Shown here: positions 1 through 5,338 of the stretch, in pieces | Numbering within the stretch: the first letter of the stretch is position 1 | Layout: every line of letters starts with the position of its first letter | Source: Clostridiales bacterium | GTDB lineage: Bacteria > Bacillota > Clostridia > Oscillospirales > QAMX01 | Assembly (NCBI GenBank): GCA_016285815.1 | Contig: JAEERN010000092.1 | Location: 1-9,260, forward strand | Direction: 5' to 3' | Length of the DNA stretch: 9,260 nucleotides | Program-made: the position numbers and the translations under genes | The notes under the pieces: model-generated | Seen by the model: only the letters and a program-made list of their open reading frames with translations | Told to the model about the DNA's origin: nothing | The model's database searches: none

Positions 1-110
1 AACACCGTCGCCCCGGTGGACGCGGCAAAGCCGTCCCTCACCGGGACGCAGGCGGTGACGGCGGAGACCGTCTCGAACCGCCAGGGATCGTCGTAAAGCT
101 TTTTTGTCAT
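1..110 (-). CDS. Probable alanyl-tRNA editing protein (AlaX type), N-terminal fragment
   Basis: Only the first 36 codons are inside the window; the gene runs off the left edge. The ATG at 110 (minus strand) is preceded by a GGAGGAGG-type ribosome binding site about 12 nt upstream and a consensus promoter, so the start is well supported. The peptide begins MTKKLYDDPWRFETVSAV and continues to a segment VRDGFAASTGATVF. This resembles the opening of AlaX-type editing proteins (a KLYYxDPY-like start, then DGY/F..LDxTxF just before the PEGGGQ motif), which hydrolyse Ser or Gly mischarged onto tRNA-Ala. The PEGGGQ and HxxxH metal-binding motifs that would settle the call lie beyond the window. The family assignment is therefore from pattern memory on a short piece. 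It is transcribed divergently from the solute-binding protein gene. Confidence 0.55.
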   Translation of the reverse strand, partial: MTKKLYDDPWRFETVSAVTACVPVRDGFAASTGATV

Positions 111-146
111 GAGTGCGCGGGCCTCCTCCTGAAGAAAGCTGTCTGT

Positions 147-175
147 ATTATAGCAGGCCGGGCGGCGGATGTCAA
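147..175 (-). promoter_or_regulatory. Consensus sigma-A promoter of the AlaX-like gene
   Basis: On the minus strand, TTGACA (175-170) and TATAAT (152-147) are separated by exactly 17 bp, matching the housekeeping consensus at all 12 positions. Transcription would start near 140, giving a leader of about 30 nt that contains the ribosome binding site. An unmodified consensus promoter suggests strong constitutive expression. Confidence 0.88.
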
Positions 176-300
176 AGCGAAAGCGCACGCGGGACGCGCG
201 GGCGAAAAACAAAACAGTTAGTATTGCAAATAAAACCGATAGAATAAAATGATTAGCAGTACTAAATAAAAGAAAAAACAGGCTGAATCAGGCGAGTTTC

Positions 301-317
301 CATAACAAAACGTTATG
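301..317. promoter_or_regulatory. Inverted repeat, candidate operator upstream of the solute-binding protein gene
   Basis: CATAAC-AAAAC-GTTATG is a perfect 6-bp dyad with a 5-nt centre, 48 bp upstream of the -35 box at 365. A shorter dyad with the same 5-nt spacing, TTAG-CAGTA-CTAA, lies at 253-265, about 50 bp further upstream. Both sit in the AT-rich part (about 205-300) of the 328-bp gap between the two divergent genes, where I see no gene. A regulator binding site is plausible for a sugar-uptake gene, but the dyads are short and no regulator gene is present in the window. Confidence 0.35.
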
Positions 318-364
318 CCGGCCAAAAGAATGTGAATAGGTGCGAAAAAAGCGGCAACAGGAGG

Positions 365-393
365 TTGACAAACACCGGACAAGCGCGTATATT
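365..393 (+). promoter_or_regulatory. Sigma-A promoter of the solute-binding protein gene
   Basis: TTGACA at 365-370 and TATATT at 388-393 are separated by 17 bp, so 11 of 12 consensus positions match. The start point would be near 400, giving a leader of roughly 40 nt that includes the ribosome binding site AAGGGGGAA at 422-430. Confidence 0.85.
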
Positions 394-438
394 GGAATAC
401 AGCGGAGTTCCATTATTTTTAAAGGGGGAAATATCAGC

Positions 439-1851
439 ATGAAGAAGTATCGTGTCCTAGCGCTGGCCCTGGTCCTGATCCTGTCGCTGTCCCTTTTTGC
501 GGCCTGTTCGGGAACGGAACCTGAGCCGGGAGGAACCACGACCGAGGCGACCACCGAGGCCACCACGGCCGCGACCACCGCGAAAAAGCTGGATCTGGGC
601 GGGAGAACGGTCATCCTGGCTGCGCACAAGGCCAGCGACTATCTGCCGGAAGTGGGCGCCTCTCAGTTCCACGACGACTGGCAGGCCGTCTACGACGCGC
701 TGTGCAAGGAGTTCAATTTTACGCTGGAGATCACCACCACGGTCAACAAGTATCCGGACGCGCTGGAGCACATCGTCTCCGGTGACATCGACTATCTTGG
801 CGACCTGTGCAACATGAAGACCGAATACTGGATCCCCTGCGCGCTGAATGGCTATCTGGCCAAGCTCAACAGCGACGAGGTCCTGGCGCTGGGTCTGGAC
901 GTTTCGGACAGCAAGGCGTTCTATCAGCCCTATACCCAGGCCATGAAGCTGGGCGACGACATCTACGCCGCCCAGTGGAACGGCAAGTTCCGCACCTGTG
1001 AATTCGGCTGGTGCATGTACGCCAACCTGGACTATCTGAGCGAGTACGCCGGCGAGTCGGACATCTTCGCCGTGGTCCGCGACATGGGCTGGACCTGGGA
1101 GAAGTTCCTGGACGTCCAACAGAAGTGCACCAAGGACACCGACGGCGACGGCACCATCGACATCTGGGGCTGCGCCGAGCACAGCTACGGCCAGGAGATC
1201 TTCACCATCGACGGCGGCTGCACGGTCTATAAAGACGCCGACGGCAAATACGTCAGCGGTCTGGCGCTGCCCGAGAGCATCGAGGCGCTGCAGTTCGCGC
1301 AGGATTACTACAACAACGGGTACAACGAGACCTCGCTGGACTACGGCGATACGCACCGGCTGTTCTGCGACGGCGGGATGGCGCTGCTGTGGGGCGAGAA
1401 GAAGAACACCGACGCGGGACGGAACCTGGACGGCTGCGGGATCCGGTACGGGATCCTGCCGATCCCGAAGCAGGCGAACGCGGAGAAGTACGTCAACGTG
1501 CTGGGCGGCGTCCGGTCGTTCGCCCTGTTCAAGGGCAACAGCCACTACGCGGAGAACACCGCGCTGCTGTACCAGTTCGGGCTGGCCTTCACGGACGACG
1601 ACTGGAAGGATTCGTTCCTGGAGCAGAACTGCGCCGGCAACAAGGATTCTCTGGAGATGGTCTGCGATTACATCATCGGCGACCACGCCAAGACGGTGAT
1701 CGACTACGCCTGGGGCTCCGCCGACCTTGAGAACTGGTTCCGCGAGAACATCTACTTCCCGCTGGTGACCAAGACCGGAACGGTGCGGGAGATCGTGGAG
1801 GGGCGGAACGCCGAGTTCCAGGCCCAGATCGACGCCGCGTTCCAGCAGTAG
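439..1851 (+). CDS. ABC transporter solute-binding lipoprotein, carbohydrate type
   Basis: This 470-residue protein is a probable extracellular sugar-binding component of an ABC importer, anchored to the membrane outer face by a lipid. The reading frame is open from 340, but ATG 439 is chosen because it follows AAGGGGGAA with 8 nt spacing and begins a classic lipoprotein signal: MKK, a hydrophobic core at 6-20, then lipobox LFAAC with Cys23. Residues 24-50 form a Thr/Glu/Ala-rich flexible linker typical of clostridial lipoproteins. The rest has features of extracellular solute-binding protein family 1: GWTWEKFLDVQQKCT (217-231), then DTDGDGTID (233-241), an Asp-rich loop like a calcium site, and a proline-containing GILPIPK segment (338-344). 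The mature domain has 12 cysteines besides Cys23, many for this family. No permease or ATPase gene adjoins it, so its transporter partners must be encoded elsewhere. The sugar bound cannot be read from the sequence. Confidence 0.88.
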   Translation: MKKYRVLALALVLILSLSLFAACSGTEPEPGGTTTEATTEATTAATTAKKLDLGGRTVILAAHKASDYLPEVGASQFHDDWQAVYDALCKEFNFTLEITTTVNKYPDALEHIVSGDIDYLGDLCNMKTEYWIPCALNGYLAKLNSDEVLALGLDVSDSKAFYQPYTQAMKLGDDIYAAQWNGKFRTCEFGWCMYANLDYLSEYAGESDIFAVVRDMGWTWEKFLDVQQKCTKDTDGDGTIDIWGCAEHSYGQEIFTIDGGCTVYKDADGKYVSGLALPESIEALQFAQDYYNNGYNETSLDYGDTHRLFCDGGMALLWGEKKNTDAGRNLDGCGIRYGILPIPKQANAEKYVNVLGGVRSFALFKGNSHYAENTALLYQFGLAFTDDDWKDSFLEQNCAGNKDSLEMVCDYIIGDHAKTVIDYAWGSADLENWFRENIYFPLVTKTGTVREIVEGRNAEFQAQIDAAFQQ

Positions 1852-1877
1852 CCCGGCGGCGGCAAGCGAAGACGAAG

Positions 1878-1927
1878 CAAGAACGAACCGCCCGGGATCC
1901 ATTCGGATCCCGGGCGGTTCGTTCTTG
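1878..1927. terminator. Perfect 23-bp hairpin, probable bidirectional terminator
   Basis: Arms 1878-1900 and 1905-1927 are perfectly complementary over 23 bp around an ATTC loop, with a GC-rich centre (CCGCCCGGGATCC). It begins 27 nt after the solute-binding protein stop codon and ends 3 nt from the tRNA-Thr 3' end on the other strand, so it can stop both converging transcripts. The run of T after the stem is weak on both sides, being mixed T with G and C, which is atypical for a rho-independent terminator. Confidence 0.8.
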
Positions 1928-1929
1928 GA

Positions 1930-2002
<73 letters not shown>

Positions 2003-2005
2003 GGA

Positions 2006-2080
2006 CGACCCGGATGGGGCTCGAACCCACGACCTCCAGCGTGACAGGCTGGCGTTCTAAACCAACTGAACTACCGGGCC
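2006..2080 (-). tRNA. tRNA-Asp (anticodon GTC)
   Basis: This is a complete cloverleaf on the minus strand. The acceptor stem GGCCCGG pairs with CCGGGTC (one G-U at the second pair) and is followed by discriminator G. The D arm is GTTC/GAAC with loop AGTTGGTTTA. The anticodon stem CCAGC/GCTGG encloses CTGTCAC, giving GTC, which reads GAC and GAU. The T arm is GTGGG/CCCAT with a normal TTCGAGC loop. The 3' end reads G then TCC and runs straight into tRNA-Thr, so CCA is not encoded. It is the first gene of the two-tRNA transcript, with a leader of roughly 13 nt. Confidence 0.96.
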
Positions 2081-2100
2081 GCATATTCGCGACAACGGTT

Positions 2101-2129
2101 ATTCTAACAGATTGCGCGGAAATTGTCAA
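2101..2129 (-). promoter_or_regulatory. Strong sigma-A promoter of the tRNA-Asp/tRNA-Thr unit
   Basis: On the minus strand, TTGACA (2129-2124) and TAGAAT (2106-2101) are 17 bp apart, with 11 of 12 consensus positions matching. Directly upstream lie phased A and T tracts (2133-2166), which could act as an UP element, a feature common at tRNA and rRNA promoters. Confidence 0.88.
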
Positions 2130-2133
2130 GGCT

Positions 2134-2166
2134 TTTTTCGGCCTTTTTTCAAAAAAGGCCGAAAAA
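2134..2166. repeat. AT-rich palindrome with GGCC core between the divergent tRNA and rsmI promoters
   Basis: Arms 2134-2149 and 2151-2166 are 16-bp perfect complements around a single C. Each arm is a run of five T, CGGCC, then a run of six T (or its complement). It sits 4 bp upstream of the tRNA -35 box and 14 bp upstream of the rsmI -35 box. It could be an UP element, a regulator site, or an insulating bidirectional terminator between the two promoters. The sequence does not decide between these. Confidence 0.6.
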
Positions 2167-2179
2167 CCTCGGCCCGCCC

Positions 2180-2209
2180 TTGCCAACGCCCCGGCGGATG
2201 GGATATAAT
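2180..2209 (+). promoter_or_regulatory. Sigma-A promoter of rsmI
   Basis: TTGCCA at 2180-2185 and a perfect TATAAT at 2204-2209 are separated by 18 bp. The start point near 2216 leaves a leader of about 36 nt containing the ribosome binding site GGAGGGG at 2242-2248. Confidence 0.78.
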
Positions 2210-2251
2210 AAGAGCGCGGCGGGCGCGTCCGCCGCGGAAACGGAGGGGACT

Positions 2252-3115
2252 ATGGCTGGAACGCTTTACGTCGTGGCGACGCCCATCGGGAACCTGGGAG
2301 ACCTTTCGCCCCGCGCCGCCGAGGTGCTGGCGTCGGTGGATCTGATCGCCGCGGAGGACACCCGCACCAGCGGCGTACTGTTGGACAAGCTCGGGATCAG
2401 CCGCCAGCGGCTGGCGGCCTATCACAAGTTCAACGAGGAGGAGAGCGCCGCGGGGCTGGCGGCGCTGCTGCGGGAGGGGAAGGATCTGGCGCTGATCACC
2501 GACGCGGGAACGCCCTGTATCTCGGACCCGGGCTGCGTTCTGGTGCGGGCGGCGGCGGAGGCCGGCGTCTGTGTCACGGCGGTGCCCGGCGCGTCCGCCG
2601 TGGCGGCGGCGCTGTCCGTCTCGGGGTTCAACACGCTGAGCTTTTCGTTCTACGGGTTCCTGCCCCGGCGGGACGGCGAGATCGCCGGGGTCTTCCGGCG
2701 CATCTGCGGCGAATACGCCCGGGTGGCCGTGTTCTACGAGTCGCCGCGGCGGATCGCCGCCTCGATGAAGATCCTCTGCCGCGAGCTGCCCGGGGCGGGG
2801 GTCTGCCTCTGCAACGACCTGACCAAGAAGTTCGAGCGGATCTACCGCGGCTCACCGGAGCGCGTGCTGGCCGAGCTTTCGGACAACCCCGCCGCGGAAA
2901 AGGGCGAATACGTTCTGGTCCTCTCTTTGCCCCCGGCGGAGGAGCGGGCGGAGGGCCCGGCGCCCCTGCCGGCGGAGGCGGCACTGTGCCTGAGGCTGCT
3001 GGAGGGCGAGACCGTGCGCGAGGCGGTCGAGGCGCTGGCGGCGACGGGCGCCTATGGGAAAAACGAGCTGAAGCGGGCCGGGATCCGGGTCAAAAACCGG
3101 TTCGGCGCCGTGTGA
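2252..3115 (+). CDS. rsmI: 16S rRNA (cytidine(1402)-2'-O)-methyltransferase RsmI
   Basis: This 287-residue enzyme is predicted to use S-adenosylmethionine to methylate the ribose of C1402 in the decoding centre of 16S rRNA, in the cytoplasm. It has the family signatures in order: ATPIGNLGDLSPRA (9-22), AAEDTRTSG (33-41), ITDAGTPCISDPG (82-94), VPGASAV (111-117), FYGFLPR (133-139) and YESPRRI (162-168). A helical tail (about 255-283, ending AYGKNELKRAGIRVKNR) replaces the usual KKELYKLAL-type end. The length fits the family. The frame is open from 2123, but ATG 2252 is chosen because it follows GGAGGGG by 3 nt, lies downstream of the promoter, and begins the conserved G-x-LYVVATPIGNL start. 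Its last codons face the ABC exporter gene, and a shared hairpin separates the two. Confidence 0.97.
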   Translation: MAGTLYVVATPIGNLGDLSPRAAEVLASVDLIAAEDTRTSGVLLDKLGISRQRLAAYHKFNEEESAAGLAALLREGKDLALITDAGTPCISDPGCVLVRAAAEAGVCVTAVPGASAVAAALSVSGFNTLSFSFYGFLPRRDGEIAGVFRRICGEYARVAVFYESPRRIAASMKILCRELPGAGVCLCNDLTKKFERIYRGSPERVLAELSDNPAAEKGEYVLVLSLPPAEERAEGPAPLPAEAALCLRLLEGETVREAVEALAATGAYGKNELKRAGIRVKNRFGAV

Positions 3116-3152
3116 CGCCCCGGCAGCGCGGGGCGCGGAACAAAAAGAAAAC

Positions 3153-3190
3153 AGCGCGCCGCGGCGGGAAGTCTCCCGCCGCGGCGCGTT
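3153..3190. terminator. Bidirectional terminator between rsmI and the ABC exporter
   Basis: Arms 3155-3169 and 3174-3188 form 15 perfect GC-rich pairs around an AGTC loop, extended by one G-T and one A-T pair. For plus-strand transcripts it is followed by TTCGTCTTTTG. For minus-strand transcripts it is followed by TGTTTTCTTTTTG, a good U tract. It lies about 40 nt beyond rsmI and about 35 nt beyond the exporter stop. Confidence 0.9.
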
Positions 3191-3225
3191 CGTCTTTTGC
3201 GTCCGGAAAAGCCGGCGGGGCCTGG

Positions 3226-5145
3226 TCAGGCGTCTTCGTGTTCCCGGGCCGAGGCGACGTAGCGGCTGGCCTGAGCGGTGAACAGGCGGCAGTATTCGCC
3301 GCCGCGGCGCATCAGCTCTTCGTGGGTGCCCTCTTCGACCAGGCGGCCGCCGGACAGGACCAGGATCTTGGTGGCGGTGGTGGCGCTGGACAGGCGGTGC
3401 GAGACGAAGACGGTGGTCTTGCCGCGGCTGAGCTCGCCGAACTCGCGGTAGACCTCCTGTTCGGCGATGGCGTCGAGAGAGGCCGTGGGCTCGTCGAGGA
3501 TCAGCACGTCGTTGTCCCCGTAAAAGGCGCGGGCGATGGCCAGCTTTTGCCACTGGCCGATGGAGAGCTCCGTGCCGTTGGGCTCAAAATAGCGCATCAG
3601 GGGCGTGTCGTACCCGTCGGGCAGCTCGGAGACGAAGCGGTCGGCGCCGCTGAGGGCGGCGGCCTGTTCCACCTCGCCGGGGGCGGCGGCGCGGGACACG
3701 TCTCCGAAGCGGATGTTGTCGCGGACGGAGAAGGCGTATTTGCCGAAGTCCTGGAAGACCACGCCGAACAGGCCGGCGTACTCCGCCGGGTCGAACTGAC
3801 GGACGTCGACGCCGTCCAGCAGGATGCGGCCGGCCGAGGGGTCGTAGAGCCGGGTCAGCAGCTTCAGCAGCGTGGTCTTGCCCGCGCCGTTGACACCCAC
3901 CAGCGCGGCGGTCTCGCCGGGGCGCAGCGTGAAGCTCACGTCGCTGAGCACCGGCCGGTCCTTGCCGGGATAGGAAAAGGTCACGTGGTCGAAGGCGATT
4001 TCGTGGGCGCGGCCCCGGACGGGAACGGCCGGCCGGGCCGGGGCCAGGATCGTCGCGGGCTCGTCCATATAGGCGATCAGGTTGTCGATGAACAGCGTGC
4101 CCTCGTAGATGGTGGTGCTGGAGCTGATGATGGAGGCCACGCACGAGGCGATGGAGGTCACCGCGCCGGTGTACAGGGTATAGTCGCCGATGGTCAGGGC
4201 GCCGTCGCCGCTGTAGACGCGCCAGGCGATCCAGAGGAAGATCAGACAGTTCACTGCCGTGGTGACCACGGTGGTCCCGGCGTGCCACGCGGCCTCGCCG
4301 AAGATCAGGCGCTTCAGGCCGCCGAAATACTTGGCGAACACCTCGGAAAAGCGCCGGTGCAGGGTGTCGGCCAGTCCCAGCATGCGGATCTCCTTGGCCA
4401 TGTCCTTGTTGACCATCAGGCCGGAGTAATAGTCCATCTGGCGCCGGTCCTTGGAGCGGCGGCGCATGTACATCACGTTCTTGCGGCGGTAGACGAAGGT
4501 GATGACGGTGGTGGGGATGGACATGACGAGGATGACCGCCGGGGCCCACGCGCTGATCCGGGTGAGGATGGCGATATAGCTGACGATGCTGATCAGCGTG
4601 CTGACCAGCGAAAAGGCGTTGGACAGGATCTGGATGGGGCGGCGGCCCGCCTCTTGGTTGGCGTTTTCCAGCTTTTCATAGAACTCGGGCCGGTCGAAGT
4701 CCGCCAGATCGATCTCCCGGGCCTTGGCCATGATGCTCTGGCGGATGTGGTTGGACACCAGCTCGCCCGCGATGCGGGTCACGGTGCTGTCCAGCGACGA
4801 GACCAGACTTCTGGCGAAGAGATAGACGAACTGGAAGATCAGCAGGAACAGCACCGGCTCGAAGCCGGAGTCCGCCAGCCCCGTGACGGCGTCCACCAGC
4901 GCGTTGATCAGGTATTTGGACAGGATCGTGCCGCCCACGGGCAGCAGGCCGTTGACCACGGTCATCAGCGACATGACGATCAGGATCCACCTGCGGGTCG
5001 CCCAGACGAGGCCGAAGATGTAGAACAGGCGGCTGAAGAACCCGCCGAGCACGCGGCGCAGGAACCCGGGGACCTCGCGCAGGCTCTTCGGCGGCGGGAC
5101 GCGCAGTTTTTTCGTGGCTTCGTCGTTCATGGGAGGGGGATGCAT
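3226..5145 (-). CDS. ABC exporter half-transporter (membrane domain fused to ATPase)
   Basis: This 639-residue protein probably works as a homodimer or with a partner, pumping an unknown substrate outward by ATP hydrolysis. Residues about 40-350 hold six predicted membrane segments (clear ones near 53-70, 98-113, 180-195, 203-219 and 291-309). The ATPase domain (about 383-620) is complete: Walker A GVNGAGKTT (417-425), Q-loop Gln465, signature LSIGQ (527-531) followed by WQK, Walker B VLILDE (547-552) with catalytic Glu552, D-loop SLD (556-558), and H-loop His583. Signature residue 529 is Ile where Gly is usual. The frame is open upstream to 5244. ATG 5145 is chosen because GAGGTGA lies 10 nt upstream. 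A GTG at 5148 has better spacing, and ATG 5130 lacks a ribosome binding site. It is divergent from the hydrolase-like gene. The substrate could be a peptide, lipid or drug. Confidence 0.93.
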   Translation of the reverse strand: MHPPPMNDEATKKLRVPPPKSLREVPGFLRRVLGGFFSRLFYIFGLVWATRRWILIVMSLMTVVNGLLPVGGTILSKYLINALVDAVTGLADSGFEPVLFLLIFQFVYLFARSLVSSLDSTVTRIAGELVSNHIRQSIMAKAREIDLADFDRPEFYEKLENANQEAGRRPIQILSNAFSLVSTLISIVSYIAILTRISAWAPAVILVMSIPTTVITFVYRRKNVMYMRRRSKDRRQMDYYSGLMVNKDMAKEIRMLGLADTLHRRFSEVFAKYFGGLKRLIFGEAAWHAGTTVVTTAVNCLIFLWIAWRVYSGDGALTIGDYTLYTGAVTSIASCVASIISSSTTIYEGTLFIDNLIAYMDEPATILAPARPAVPVRGRAHEIAFDHVTFSYPGKDRPVLSDVSFTLRPGETAALVGVNGAGKTTLLKLLTRLYDPSAGRILLDGVDVRQFDPAEYAGLFGVVFQDFGKYAFSVRDNIRFGDVSRAAAPGEVEQAAALSGADRFVSELPDGYDTPLMRYFEPNGTELSIGQWQKLAIARAFYGDNDVLILDEPTASLDAIAEQEVYREFGELSRGKTTVFVSHRLSSATTATKILVLSGGRLVEEGTHEELMRRGGEYCRLFTAQASRYVASAREHEDA

Positions 5146-5188
5146 CACAGAAGGGTCACCTCGGCCTTTTTGTCGCTTTTTTGCTATC

Positions 5189-5217
5189 ATTATACCATGC
5201 GAGGGGACGGTTTTCAA
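5189..5217 (-). promoter_or_regulatory. Sigma-A promoter of the ABC exporter gene
   Basis: On the minus strand, TTGAAA (5217-5212) and TATAAT (5194-5189) are 17 bp apart, 11 of 12 consensus positions. The leader would be about 35-40 nt with GAGGTGA near its end. The promoter lies in the 193-bp gap shared with the divergent hydrolase-like gene. Confidence 0.85.
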
Positions 5218-5274
5218 CAAGGGAAGACCCGGCCGGACCGGCAAAAAAAAAGAAAATTATTTCCCGCGGGGGCT

Positions 5275-5302
5275 TTTCGAACGGCCAAAAATCATGTACA
5301 AT
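5275..5302 (+). promoter_or_regulatory. Possible promoter of the hydrolase-like/MATE operon
   Basis: TACAAT at 5297-5302 is a good -10 box, 37 nt before the chosen start codon. The best -35 at normal spacing is TTTCGA (5275-5280, 16 bp spacer), which is weak. A weak -35 box would fit a promoter that needs an activator, but this is inference. Confidence 0.45.
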
Positions 5303-5338
5303 AGAGAGGATCTCAAAACGGGAAAGAGAGTGTGTGAA

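Noticed and set aside
5232..5251. GCCGG-A-CCGGC palindrome followed by nine A, considered as a terminator
   Set aside because: The stem is only 5 bp, the centre is too small for a loop, and a terminator on the plus strand needs T, not A, after the stem. On the minus strand the T run precedes the stem.
2986..5304. Open frame of 772 codons on the plus strand opposite the ABC exporter gene
   Set aside because: Its translation is low-complexity Gly/Ala/Asp/Gln/Val without domain motifs, and it overlaps the clear rsmI 3' end. It is a shadow of the GC-rich exporter gene, which shows all ATPase motifs on the other strand.
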